The notes beneath the pieces were generated by a model, which saw only the letters and a program-made list of their open reading frames with translations, did not search any database and was not told the DNA's origin. Source: Anarhynchus alexandrinus (taxonomy: Eukaryota; Chordata; Aves; Charadriiformes; Charadriidae). Taken from it: 64,000 nt of DNA. A program made the position numbers and the translations under genes. Shown here piece after piece: positions 1 to 11,771 of this stretch (position 1 is the stretch's first letter; each line of letters starts with the position of its first letter). Location of the stretch: positions 519,826 through 583,825 of the forward strand of contig VUYV01000180.1 of the NCBI GenBank assembly GCA_008711295.1. The letters are read 5' to 3'.

Positions 1-275
1 CGGGCCGCCCTGAGGTAACGGCGGCGGTTGCCGGCCGCCCGCCCGCCGAACCGGGCAGGGCCGCGGCGGCCTTCTCCGGCGGCCTCGGGCCTACTCCTGC
101 CTTCCCCGCCGCTCGGGGTCTCGGGCGGCGGGGCGAGGAGCCGGGGTGAGGGGGGGGCGCGCAAGGTGCGGCCCTGCGGTGCGGTTGTGTGGCGGGGCCC
201 GGGCCCGGCCCCGGAGGGGAAAGGGTCGGGAGCGCCCGGCCCGGCCCTCGCGGTGCTTTGGGGCAGCCCTTTCCC
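1..275. promoter_or_regulatory. Edge of a CpG island (promoter of a neighbouring gene, probably NAXD)
   Basis: The first ~275 bases are very GC-rich and dense in CpG, then drop abruptly to AT-rich sequence. The block contains no ATG on either strand, so it is promoter, 5' UTR or intron start rather than coding sequence. In vertebrates the gene lying 5' of RAB20 and divergent from it is NAXD, so the island is most simply NAXD's promoter, with the gene leaving the window to the left. That assignment rests on synteny, not on coding sequence seen here. On the + strand there is a good splice donor, TGAG|GTAACG, at 14/15, which could belong to a divergent non-coding transcript entering this window. 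Confidence 0.6.
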
Positions 276-804
276 AGCCCTTTTAATCGTCAGCAATTAA
301 AAACTCCGAGGAATTACCATTTATTGCTCCCGGCGTTTAAAAGCTCTTCACGTCCCTCACCTCGCCAGGCGTTTCTGAGCGCACCCCTGATTTACGAGCG
401 TGATTCATTGCTAAGATGCTATTTCTAGCTCGGATACGTCATTTTAGAGCAGTATTCTTGTAATTTTTTCTTTTATTCTAAAACACAACGGAGCCGGTGG
501 AAATACCAGCTGATGTTCACCTCTGGTCCTACGGCACTTACTTGAATCTAGACAATAAATCAAAATACAGCATCACCCAGGAAAAACTAATGCAATTATA
601 CGCATGAGAAATCCGAAACATTAAAGCTCAAAACAGCTGTAATTTCTGCTCTCGACTCCTGGGTATTTCTAGCAAGAGTGTCGTTATTAACTCAAAAGCT
701 TCTGGTGTGACTATAGCAGTAAAATGTCAATGTTTCAATCGATTAATATTTTGAAGGGGTGAAGATGGACAACATTTGCCTTTACAGTTTTTTTTGTGTT
801 ACAG

Positions 805-973
805 ATGAGCTGTGGTCAAACAGACCTGCTGGTTTTACCTGGACCAGACCCCCAGCACGGGAGATTTGTGCCCTTCAGCTTTGGAAGCATCACTTAAAAA
901 ACAGCCGTGCTTTCTGCAAACTGCAAGACCGGCGGCCTGAGCTTTTAGTAACCCAGATTGAACAGTAACCCAG
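805..973 (+). other. Candidate exon of a transcript starting at the left CpG island
   Basis: A T-rich tract ending in GTGTTACAG gives an acceptor at 803/804, and CCCAG|GTACCG gives a donor at 973/974, bounding a 169-nt segment. The + strand donor at 14/15 in the CpG island could splice to it. One frame begins with ATG at the first base and gives 30 codons. A second frame stays open for most of the exon and stops at TAA about five bases before the donor. Neither resembles a family I know. It may be a divergent long non-coding RNA exon or chance. Confidence 0.25.
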
Positions 974-2443
974 GTACCGGAGCAGGGACTTGGATGCCTG
1001 ACAAGTTCACTGTCAGGTATTAACTTGTTTACGCAAAAGTTACTCTTCTTATAGGCCCGGGTACCTGGTACGATTTTAAAGCCAATACCGGGTCAGTAAA
1101 ATTTGCCTTGTATTTAGTCAGCACAAGTAATGCTTTTTACCCTTTGATTATCTGACTGCGTGGCAACCCAAAAGATAAATTCGATGGCCAATCGTGTTTA
1201 GTTTTCACATGAGTTTTAGCCCAGAAAAAAAAAGGTTATCGGGTTGTTGAATACCACATTTCTTACACTTGTGTTTTGATTCCAGCTGGAAGGATGAAGA
1301 CCATGCAGATTTCCTGCAACTCCAGCACTGATTTAATGTCTGGAAGAGGGGGGGAAAGAACGATGTGGATGTTTTCTTCATCCCATCAAGTATCTCTGCC
1401 TTCACCAAAACCAGGTCTTGTACCCAACAAAAGAGAGAGGAAGAAACATATAATTGTAATGTTTTTCACTGGGTTCTCTGGTTTCCTTTGTAGCAGAGAT
1501 GGCAGCAAGCTTTGATGCTGCAGAACCCTCAGAAGTTGTTTGTGGAATCCGTGAAGTTTCTGGGACCCAGTTCTCAATCTGTGTGCAAAAGAAAACCTAA
1601 GAGTATCTATGGGCTTCCTCTGTGCCAGAGTTGTTCAGGCTGTTGTTACACACAACCTTGACATCAGCTAAACCAGTCTTGCTACTCTTATTAGCCAACA
1701 CGAGTGTAAAAGCTTTGAGCAAAATACATTGCAGCTCCTCAAACATTCTACTGCTCTGCAACTACTTCAAGTTACCTTCTTTTGGTGTAGTGCTGGCTGC
1801 CATCTCCATGCTGTGTCCAGTGTAAGTCCATGACTGCTAGTGCCACCTCTGAGCCCAGCTCAGAGATGGCAACTGGGAGATGAGGCAGGGCAAAAGAGAT
1901 GTTTACAGAACTACAGAAGGTAAAAGGTGGATGAGGCAAAAGTTCGCACGCCCATCATAGAGTCAGAAAAAGCAACCGCAAGAGGCACTTATTTCTTTAG
2001 GTATATACTGTGCTTCCTGAGCTTCCTGTTCTGATCATCCTGTGTCTGCTTGTGTGTCTGCTTGTCCCTGTCTTACATGGAGGGAGGAATGACCCTGCGG
2101 AGTTCCCTTTCATGCTTTGGGCAAAATCCTTCTGGCTTCATTGCTTGTTGGTCCATTGCTGGCCCCTGACTCATTCTCAGAGTCTCACCCCTCCTTCCCT
2201 AGCTCTTCGTCTCAGCCTTCAGTTCCAGCATTTAAACCCTTTTCTAGCTGCGCCGTTACCATAACATATCCTCCTCAGTGGAATAATTACTGCATCCTCT
2301 TCCCTGCTACACAAAGAAAGGCTAGCCATCAATGGCTGGCCTGAGAATGTCCAACCACTGTCAAGGCAGGCAAGAGCTTGGAGGTTTCACTTAGTGGTAG
2401 ATGGCAGCAGTGACTGACGGCTGATGCATGCTGGGAACAGAAC

Positions 2444-2467
2444 GTATATACATATATATATATATAT
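2444..2467. repeat. AT dinucleotide microsatellite
   Basis: A short TA/CATA run, about 12 dinucleotide units with one interruption. Confidence 0.85.
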
Positions 2468-5400
2468 GGGGTGTGGTATGGACTGTAAGCTAGATGTCCC
2501 TAGATAAAGACCCCACAGTAGTGTCCACTCTGGACCATTCTGTGGTCACTTCTGCAGGTTCCTGCTGCATCTTTGTTCACAATGTTTTTGCTTTTTGCTT
2601 CTGATCGCTTTGTACCCCCTCAGCACTTAAGTTTGAGTCCTTGCCATCCATTTGGTAACTGTTGTGCAACCCTGCCAACCCAAGCCATTCCAAGGTGAAC
2701 GTGGACAGCAGGTGGCAATAGCAGAGCTTGCAACATCCTTTGATTGCGTTCTCTCCACTCCAATAATTGTCAGCCTGTACTGGAATCACCACTTAATATT
2801 ATAAATATTATAAACATATCCATGTTAACATATCTGTGTTAATAACTGCAACAAGAGGTTTAGGCATTCATGGGGAGTGAGGGAATGGAAGAACTTGGAA
2901 GTAATAAGTAGCTTTTATTGAAACTGCCCATAAAATATGACCAAAGATTTCTTTGTTGTTAAAATGGGAGTCTGGAAACACTTTTCATCGTGAAAAAGGT
3001 GAAAAAGTGGAAAGCCTTAACTTCATTTGAATGTTTACCTAGCTAAATTGTAGGAGTTAGAATTGACAGTGGTAATAGAGAAGGCAGGAATGGTAGATGC
3101 GCTAAGATAAAAAGGGGGCCAATCCTGCAGGTGTTATTAGCGGTACTATGTACTGCCATCAAAGTGAGTGGAACGAGCATGTTTTACACCAAATATTATG
3201 TTTCTCTTAGTACAGGACAAAATGTGTTTTTATATGGTGCCGGTTTTAGTTTGTTAGTTTTGATGTGTCTCTAGGCTCCAAAGAAACTAAAAACAGAATA
3301 AGAAGACCTGAAGCTGTAATAATTATTCCTGTCACTACACTTCTGTGCATTTTTATATTCAAGAGAACGGATAGCAGCAAGCAATTAACAAAAAGCTGTT
3401 GCAGAAACACATCAACATGCTTTAGTTTACCTATAAAGTTTACTAAACAGGAATGTCACATGGGCTGAAGAAGGGAAAGGAAACTGTAAATGAGAAGAAA
3501 TATACCCACATCCGATTAAATACTGTGTAATAAGTTAGTCCCTACAGCTTCTGTAATTCTTCATATTTTTACCCGGGCACTACAGATACTGTCACTTCTA
3601 GACGTATTCAGTATAATAATATTTGTCAAGCCCCATGCTTCACTAGATAATTTTTGTTTTATCCAAAGTGAACAGTAAGATTTTTTTCTTTTTGCTTTTT
3701 GCTGAGTGTTAATGGTGAAAAAAACAGGTATCAAGGAAACAATGAAGAGAATGTTTCTGTTTTGTGCTCTTCTTAGAGCGGGTGATAAGAATGATCTATG
3801 CACTGCAATAAAAGTGAAGAGGGTTCTTTTGGGCTCACCTAATTTCTTCAAACAAGTCCCTGATACCTGGTGCAAACAAACATATATAAACTTGCCCACC
3901 TATTAAGCAACATCCAAAAAGTTAAAACAAATGGTTTCTTTTTCAATATGGAATAATGAGAATACTCTGGTGTTATACAGTTTTCCATAGAACTGCTTTT
4001 GCTCTGTCCTTTGGTGGCAGAAGGTAACATTTGCCGAATCCATTAACTTAACACAATTTAGAACACTGCTATTGTTATGAACTATACTACTCATTTATAT
4101 CACTTTTTACTGTTCAATAGCTACATGAGGTTTTATTTTAGTTGTGTTGTAGCTGAGCCTGGAGGCTTTGCTTGGTGCTTGGGTATTGTCTTTTCCATTG
4201 TACATACACAAAAGTTAACCCTTTGCTCAAAACTCAACTTTTTGTGCTTTTAAGAGAGACACAGATACTCAGAATGCTGGAAAGATTTGTAAAGGATAAA
4301 TTGGATTTACCTTAAGTGACACAGTTCAGTTCAGTCCTGGAAACACATAGTGTATATTGAACATGACTGCTAGAAGAAGACTACATGCTATATCCACAAA
4401 GGGATTTGAACGCTGAAAGGTTCCTCTTTCAGGTACCTTGCTTCCCTTTTCTTTCTGTAATATGTTGCTAGTCATCTCGCAGATCCAGCATATCAACTTT
4501 AGTAGTTGTGTCCCCCAGGTGTTTCTGGAGACTTTGTAGTTGCTTTCCCCACAGCCCCCTAAGCCTTGCATTTGTAGTCAGTCTCAGATTGCTGTAATGC
4601 CACGGGTGATATCTTTGCCTCCGGTTGCTTCGGGAGTTGCGCATAATCTTGTTGCCCAAAGGAAAAAGCTGTAGTTCTCTTTCCTCCTTGTGAGAGCTGT
4701 TCATGTTACATATTCCTGAAATCTCATATGTGGAAAACATACTCTAGTCCTCAGTATCCCCGCTCTTCAATATACAGGTGTTAAAATTTGGCACATGTAC
4801 CCGAATTTGCTTACAGCATCCTCTACCTGAAAGTCAGCATATGTGCTTGTATATTATTTCTTCCTGTTGTTGCCACAGCTGTATAAGTGTATGGGCAGCG
4901 ACAATTCATTTTCTTCATGCCAAGGCCAGCTCTGCAAGTTTTACTGGTATAATTAATCCCATCGGGGGAGGAGAAGGTCATTTAAAAATAAAAGCCAAAA
5001 TAGGGTAAGAGGGTGGATATAACTATGTCGTTATAAAGATGACACATCAGAATGGTGATTTTCCTTGCTGTATGGGAGTAGCTATCCCAGGATAAAGCAC
5101 CTTTATACAATTATAACTATAGACTTGTTAAGTAATTGAGATAGTAGGGAAATTGTATTGCTTTAGCTCTATCATGATAATTAAAATGGTACTTATTTTT
5201 GACAGACAAGCCCCAAATAACCTATGGCAATTTTAAATTACTTCATTTGGCCAATGGTTTTCCACAAATAACCTTGTCCTTTCATGTGAAGTAAAACAAA
5301 CTCTTAAAACCCACATTTCCATTTTCTATCCTTCATTATTGTTAACACCTTTCCCAGAATGGCATGCCCTGTCAATGAATCCTACTCTCCTAATTGCACA

Positions 5401-5727
5401 TTTTCATGAAGAGTAGTTAATGAAGTAGCAGCAAAGATCAGGAGGGGTGGGAATTTTGCGGGGGGTCCTGGGAAGGAAAACCTTGACAGATGTTTCCCCA
5501 GAACTAGGGCTGCCAAATGTCACGGGTCAAGAAAGAGGATGTGCGGCCAGGGAGGAAGGGAGGCAGGTAGCCCTTCTGCCCCGAGCTCTAGGTTCGCATT
5601 AAATGAATTCAGGCAGCCCATGCCAGGGTCACCACTCTGTACTGACCCACCCCTCCTGCACTCTGCTCTCCTGCTGTCTCCCAGTGTCTTCCACCAAAAC
5701 CAGGACTCATTCATAGATTAGAATAAG

Positions 5728-6275
5728 ATTACTCTGCTCTGGTGAGACCCCACCTGGAGTACTGTGTCCAGCTCTGGAGCCCCCAACATAGGAAAGACAT
5801 GGGCCTGTTGGCACAGGTCCAGAGGAGGGCCACAAAGATGATCAGAGGGATGGAGTACTTCTCCTACGAGGACAGGCTGAGAGAGTTGGGGTTGTTCGGC
5901 CTGGAGGAGAGAAGGCTCTGGGGAGACCTTATTGTGGACTTCCAGTACCTAAAGGGGGCCTACAGGAGAGCTGGGGAAGGACTTTTTACTAGGGCATGTA
6001 GTGACAGGACGAGGGGGAATGGCTTCAAACTGGAAGGGGGTAGATTTAGATTAGGTATTAGGAAGAAATTTTTCACTATGAGGGTGGTGAGGCACTGGAA
6101 CAGGTTGCCCAGAGAAGTTGTGGACGCCCCATCCCTGGAGGTGTTCAAGGCCAGGCTGGATGGGGCTTTGAGCAACCTGGTCTAGTGGGAGGTGTCCCTG
6201 CCTATGGTAGTGGCATTCAAAACAGATGATCTTTAAGGTCCCTTCCAACCTAAATCATTCTATGATTCTATGATT
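5728..6275 (+). mobile_element. CR1 non-LTR retrotransposon, 5'-truncated
   Basis: This is the 3' part of a chicken-type CR1 LINE. It covers the C-terminal end of the reverse-transcriptase reading frame and the short 3' UTR. It ends with the diagnostic CR1 terminal repeat (ATTCTATGATTCTATGATT, ending near 6275) rather than a poly-A tail. The 5' end is truncated, as is typical of CR1 copies, and starts close to 5728. The orientation matches RAB20. I see no target-site duplication, which CR1 generally lacks. Confidence 0.95.
5742..6185 (+). pseudogene. CR1 ORF2 remnant: C-terminal end of reverse transcriptase, still open
   Basis: A 147-codon frame ends at the TAG used by CR1 elements, just before the 3' UTR. 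It contains the conserved [13 protein letters not shown] segment near its start, the [20 protein letters not shown] segment around residues 43-62, and [10 protein letters not shown] around residues 117-126, all of which belong to the CR1 reverse-transcriptase tail. The endonuclease and catalytic YxDD part lie 5' of the truncation and are absent, so this piece has no enzyme activity. It is a fragment of a larger protein, not a gene. The uninterrupted frame suggests a fairly young insertion. Confidence 0.9.
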
Positions 6276-6932
6276 AAACTCTCAGTGAGAGAAGGGGAGA
6301 GGTCTCTGCAAGCCCATGCGGTGCGGGGAAAGTCTCGCTGCCCTGAGGCCATCCCACTGGTGCTCCCCATCTCCAGAGCCTTTCCTCTCCCTCCACGACT
6401 GCCCACTCTTGGCCCCTTCCTTTGTTGGCCACTGTCAGCACCCGGTGCTGGCTGGCTCCAGCCTGACCCCGCCATGCACTGAGGTTGTCCACATTGGCCT
6501 TCTGCTCCCACTCTCCCTGTGCAAGAAGTGGTTCCTGCTGCTGGCAGTAAGGCAGACACAGACTGCACTTCACCAAAATCCACCCAGGCAGGACCCTGAT
6601 AGAGGAAAAAGAGGAGGTGTGTGTGGCAGAACCCAGACACCTTACCGAGGACTAACCACAACAACCCCTGGTACTGTGGGGGCGGAACGGGTGGCAGAGT
6701 GATAATGAGCTGAAGCGTCTTGGGATGCTGAAACCAAACCTCAGCTAGGGATGCAGAGCTCAAGTGAGGGTGCAATACCATCATGTATCATCTCCAGCCT
6801 GCAGTGTTGGCTGATGTCCCATCATGCTAACCCACCCCTCCGACACCATGCAGGGACAGGAAGGCTAAAAGCCCTCTTCAGATACCCCCACTCCGCAAAT
6901 AAGGACCCCAGGACATTCCTTTTACCTTCCCC
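6276..6932. other. Spacer between two CR1 copies
   Basis: Moderately GC-rich unique sequence. Overlapping frames occur on both strands (up to 174 codons on the minus strand). They have no recognisable motif, and I regard them as chance frames. Confidence 0.5.
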
Positions 6933-7022
6933 ATTCTTTAATTATACATCCCTTTACATTCTTTATTTAAATTCTTTATTTACATCCTATACATTCTTTA
7001 ATTATACATTTAATTATACATT
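6933..7022. repeat. AT-rich imperfect tandem repeat
   Basis: ATTCTTTAATTATACAT occurs at 6933-6949 and again at 6993-7009. Degenerate copies lie between them, and a partial copy (TTAATTATACAT) runs to 7021, abutting the CR1 that follows. Confidence 0.75.
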
Positions 7023-7424
7023 AGACAGGCTGAGAGAGTTGGGGTTGTTCAGCCTGGAGAAGAGAAGACTCTGGGGACACCTTATAGCAGCCTTCCAGTA
7101 GCTGAAGGGCACCTACAAGAAAGCTGGAGAGGGACTTCTTACAAGGGCATGCAGTGATAGGATAAGGGGTAATGGCTTCAAACTAGAAGAGGGTAGATTT
7201 AGATTAGATATCAGGAAGAAATATTTCACTATGAGGGTGGTGAGGCATTGGAACAGGTTGCCCAGGGAAGTTGTGGATGCCCCATCCCTGGAAGTGTTCA
7301 AGGCCAGGTTGGATGGGGCTTTGAGCAACCTGGTCTAGTGGGAGGTGTCCCTGCCCATGGCAGGGGGTTTGGAACTAGATGGTCTTCAAGGTCCCTTCCA
7401 ACCTAAACCATTCTATGATTCTAT
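7023..7424 (+). mobile_element. CR1 retrotransposon, 5'-truncated (second copy)
   Basis: This copy begins at AGACAGGCTGAGAGAGTTGG, internal to the segment kept in the copy at 5728-6275, and ends with ATTCTATGATTCTAT near 7424. It shares orientation and 3' structure with that copy. Its reading frame is interrupted early by a TAG after the CAGCCTTCCAG segment, so no long frame remains. It holds only the last ~300 bases of the RT tail plus the 3' UTR. Confidence 0.95.
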
Positions 7425-10400
7425 CCCAGTCCCTCAGGCTAGCACCCCTAACATTTGCATCCCTGTTGCTCCCTTCTTTTCTCTTGAATACCTCCCTGTC
7501 CCACTGCAGAGCAGGCTTTGGCCCCTGCTCTGTGTTTTCTTTTGCAAAGATGGTCCCAGCACTATGTTGAAAGTGAGGGAACACCTTGCGGTGGAGCAGG
7601 CACCGTACCTGGGTGCCAAGCCTCACGCACTTTTACTGGATTGCCATGCATTTCCATACGATATACTGTATGTGCCACAGGTCAGCAGTTTCTGCAGGTG
7701 ATGGCAGAGGACCAAAGAAATAATCAGCAATCCACTTTCAGCCCAGTTGTCAGCTGGCGAGTCACCTGCTGCAAAAAAGTCTGTTAAGGCACTGCCTCCC
7801 AAGTGGCCGTGAAGGCTTCCTCCTGTTACACAGAAACCAGATTATTGCTGAACTTATTTGATCCACTCCTAGGGAGTAATAAAGTACACATTTTGCTCAG
7901 TAAAAATTCCATCTGGTCTCTGAGATATATTGGCATGGCAAGCGTCCACCTTCCATTGCTGTCGCTCGTAGTCCCCATCCAGCCACTTATCAGTTCGTCT
8001 GTCACAAGAAGCAAAAAGATTCCCCTTGTATAGACAGAAAGTCACCTCCCCGAGGCCTCTAGTAACTGGTCCTGCCGCTATTCTGGCAACCGAAGCGGCA
8101 CATTTTAAGGTTGTGACAGCCTAAAAAGGATTTAGCAGGCTGCCCCTTCTGCTCAGGCATTCACAACTGTCTCTCTGCAAGGAAACTGTGTAACGGGGAG
8201 GGGAAGCATTGGGAATTAAAAATTAATCACTCTTGTGTGGGTTTTTTTCTGGAAGAGCTCTTTTATAGTGCTTCAGAGCAGACAGGAGTTTGCTGGTTAG
8301 GAAAATCAGCAAACTGAATGCATTTTTTTGTTTTTTTTTGAGATAAAATGTGATGCCTTTCATTTGCAGCTGTGCACACAGAGTCTTAATCCACCCTGTG
8401 TTTATCAGGTTCAAAAGCGCTTTTATCAAATTCACTGAGGAAAAAGAAGTGCCGCGGGTTTGGGCTTCACCATCCTTCTGATACCTTGCGGTCAGGGCTG
8501 AGACCTCAAGTCTTTCCTTTCTCCTACTTCCCCCCCCTTGATTAGGCTGAGTTCAGTAAAGCTGCTGACCGGTTGCAGTTCATCGTGATTACACAAGTGA
8601 CTCAGTCACCTTTTAAAATCATTGCGTTATTTCAAGAGAAAAACGTTACCAAGTAATATCATGATGGTAAATGTTTGATGGAAAAAAGTACTGGTTATCA
8701 GGTTTAACAGATGCTTGAGGTTATTAGTTCTTCTGTCAAGTGTGTGTTTCTGCGTGTGTTTCCCAGATCCTGCTCAGAGGTGCGCTATCTCTGTGCCCTT
8801 CTCCCTCCCTGGTTTTTGTCCTGTTGACCCAGAATCCACTAGTACAGTAATTTTCTTGAGGGCATAAGGCTTCTCAGACTTGTTTACCAGCCACAAGGTT
8901 AATCCTAACTACTCTCCAGTGATTCTAGGATCTCAGAGATGCAAAGAACACCAACTGATACATTAACCTGTGAACATCTCACGTGTGCAGAGTCTGGAGA
9001 TACAATTTTTGCTTTTTCTAGGCTTCCAAAGTCTCATGTCTGTTACAAAAAGGCACTTAGACTATTTAGTGTGAGTAAAAAGACTCAGAATTGGAGGTCA
9101 AAGTGACAAAGGACAAAGATGACCTAATTGTGGAGGTGTGAGAGTAACAGAAAAAATGGATATAAAGGAGGTCAAAGAGTTTCAGAAGAAGCTTCTGGCT
9201 GAGTATTCTTGCCAGGTCATGAGCTGTAACGGGAAATATGGAGTGTAATTCGGCTCCAGATTGTAGACATCTAAATTTAGCTATTAAATGTAGGTAACTG
9301 CCTGTGAGCCACGTACCTAAACTTCCATTTCAAGCAATGGAGATCAAGTCCTTAGAGTTATTGGGGCCTGGAGAGCTACTGAGCTCATCCTAAATTAGAC
9401 ACCTACCGGGCCAATCAATCAAGGACCCACTCCTGCTGCTGCTAGGGTACTTCTTAAACTTTGGCAAGTCTATTTGGCACATAGCCAGATGCCTAGGGTT
9501 CCCTGAAGCCAGAGGAACCACACACATCTCTCTGGGAACTGTGTTGCCAGGGGGAAACTACGAACCTGTTTGCCCACACAGAAAACACACCAGATGGTTG
9601 GGACAGCTGAGTGTAATGCATCCTTCAGTGCAAGCCTCCCTGAATGTCCCAAAAGCTGCTCATATACTTGCTTGTTTCACATGGTAGACATGTGAAGGAC
9701 GTAAACATGGCATCAGCTGCTCCTGGGAAGCCCAAGAACTTCATCTGTTCAGAGCCTCTCTGCCAGGCTTACCAATGTGGGCATAGTCTTGACTGTGGGG
9801 CTGTGGAGAGGAGCTGTAGGACTCAGGGCTCTTTGATAACAGTGGCTAGATATGTTTACAGTAAACACTATTCATTGAAAAGACGTGGTGTGACAACCCT
9901 GGCACTTTATAGGTGTGGAGTATATATGGAGCATATAGGGAAGGCTAAAACCAAATTTTATAATTCCAGCACTAACATCTACAGCTCACTCATTTACAAG
10001 AGAAAGGGCACTTTCCTCATGTATTTCTCTTTTATCTTACCCTCTACTCAATCTAAAAGGTGAAAAAAAAAAGCCCAAACAGATCCACAATGATATTATC
10101 AGAGCTTATTTTTATCTCTTCCTTTGCAAAGTTCAATAACAAGGTTACAATTCTTTTTGGTATATTGCACAAGGATTGCAAGAATTTAACTACTAATGGA
10201 TTTTCACAGTAGAACATACGATGAGTACAGAGCAATTCTGGAAATATAGTATGTTCATACAGTTCAACATAAGATGTGTGAACACATGAATACTTAATAG
10301 CGGATGTTAAGAACAGATACCATCGGCTAACATAGGAGGATATACGCGTAGATAATTGACTTGCACTTCATGAGAAGGTTCTTAGTCCCTTGCTGCTCAT

Positions 10401-11214
10401 TGCACACTCCCTTCACGAAGTATTCCCGGTACACATCTGCCTTAAAAGCATCATCAGCTTTGTCTCTGCCACTGTTTCTACACAGTCGTGTCCTTTCTTG
10501 CTGTTGTTAGGCTTCTGTTTGCAACCAAAGGCTGTTACTTCCATCTGCTGTGGGCAAAAATCTGCCTCTGAAAGACTCTCCCTGTCCTTTGGCAGTGTGC
10601 CACAGAAACATTTCTCCGCAAAAACAGTAGCTGTCAGTGCTGGATTTTAGGGACTGCAGGATCACCTTCAGTGCGTAACAGTGCACCTTTGAATGAGTTG
10701 TTATTATTAGGTCCCTCCAGAAGATGATTTTTCTGGGCCTGGACTTCCGAGCCTCTTACATTCCCCAGATGGGCAAAGTGTCTAATGTACAGCCCACTGT
10801 TCCTGCAAACACAGAGCAGCCTGGCCAGTTGTAGTGCTATGAATCTCCTCCTTCCTTTTCTTGCTTTTAAGCAAGAGAGCTTGAAAGAGAAGTGATTCCT
10901 CTCTCGTAACCCATACATATCACTGTGTTCTGCTGCCTACCCAAAAAAAGATTTCCTCTCTCCTACACCCTTTGTAATCATTACATACAGCACGATTCTT
11001 CTGATTGTCAAACAGATTTATAACCTGGGCATCACCTTCAGATTGAAACTTCTCTTGGGTTCCTTGCATCCAAACTATGCTTAAATTTTTGCCTGCTGGT
11101 CTGAGGAAGTGATCCTTCCTGTCTACCCACACACCAAAAAGCCTGTCAAATACAGGTACCGCAATATCGGAAGAAGAGCGAGAACTGCTATTTTTTTTTT
11201 GTCAGAATCCTTGT
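7425..11214. other. Intergenic, no recognised gene
   Basis: Unique AT-leaning sequence. A 139-codon + frame at 9644-10063 has no recognised domain and no splice context. The stretch around 9240-9420 has the look of an old palindromic amniote repeat and is treated as a finding. Nothing else stands out. Confidence 0.5.
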
Positions 11215-11771
11215 CTGTAATTCCTGTCACACTTAGAAGAGCTACACACTTGCACCCCATTGCACTAGGAATTGTGTAAAGCTTGTAAAAAGGACAGGGT
11301 CCCGGAAAACTTTACAATCCAAGTATACGAGACAACACGTGGGTGGATACAAACAAGCAGACGGGAAAATGCAGAGCATCAAGGAGGTCAGCGTGGTGGT
11401 GACAATACTTCCAGCACACCTGCAGCATAAGGGTTTCAAGATTTTTGCTGGAAAGCTTTGAAAAGCACAACACATTCACTGCATAAACGTTTATGGCATT
11501 CTTCTCCCATACGTGATGGCTGCATGGGAGGAAGCACCAAAGGGATGCATGGAGAAATGCAACAGATGGCCAGTTGGTAGCTGGAATCAGCATCTTTATA
11601 GAGAATGAGGGATAACACCACAGTGCAAACATGCCAGGAAAATTCTTGAAAATAAAGACAAGGATATATTTGATGAGGGAGAAAAGAGAGCGGAGAATAA
11701 ATGTGGGGTTCAAAGACAAACTGTTGGAGAGGAAATAGAAAAATTAATGGAGGGCAAAAGCTGTTAAACAT
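11215..11771 (-). mobile_element. Ancient L2-like (CR1-group) LINE relic, 3' end
   Basis: Read on the minus strand, the segment starts in the C-terminal end of a LINE reverse transcriptase. The frame around 11600-11719 reads LRSLFSLIKYILVFIFK, which parallels the family pattern LHWLPLxxRIKYKLLVFTFK. It then runs into a 3' region with ACTTGGATTGTAAAG and CCTAGTGCAATGGGGT. I recognise this from the 3' ends of old L2/CR1-L3-type LINEs of reptiles and other amniotes (GATTGTAAGCTCTTTGGGGCAGGG and CCTAGCACAATGGGGT). It lacks the ATTCTATG tail of chicken-type CR1. Heavy divergence implies great age. The exact family name is not certain, and the boundaries are approximate. Confidence 0.75.
11312..11719 (-). 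pseudogene. Eroded RT-tail frame inside the old LINE
   Basis: A 135-codon frame remains open across the RT C-terminus and on into what was 3' UTR. The frame is longer than the coding part because stop codons have been lost or shifted by chance. Only the first ~35 residues match the LINE protein; the remainder is UTR read through. It is not a functional protein. Confidence 0.6.

Larger units (their letters stand above)
276..5727. other. Intergenic, AT-rich; no recognised gene
   Basis: I see no frame with family resemblance here. The short frames (up to ~112 codons, for example the minus-strand one at 3561-3899) lack codon bias, motifs and splice context. Two weak items are listed separately: a candidate exon at 805-973 and an AT microsatellite near 2444-2467. 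A 33-codon frame (1499-1600) sits just after a splice-acceptor-like tract and is treated as a finding only. Confidence 0.6.

Noticed and set aside
3561..3899. A 112-codon minus-strand frame
   Set aside because: AT-rich, no motif and opposed by a + frame of similar quality.
6260..6784. A 174-codon minus-strand frame between the CR1 copies
   Set aside because: Overlapped by frames on the other strand and not similar to any family; its last codons fall in CR1 sequence.
9644..10063. A 139-codon + strand frame
   Set aside because: No recognisable domain, no codon bias seen and no splice context; consistent with a chance frame in 34 kb of intergenic DNA.
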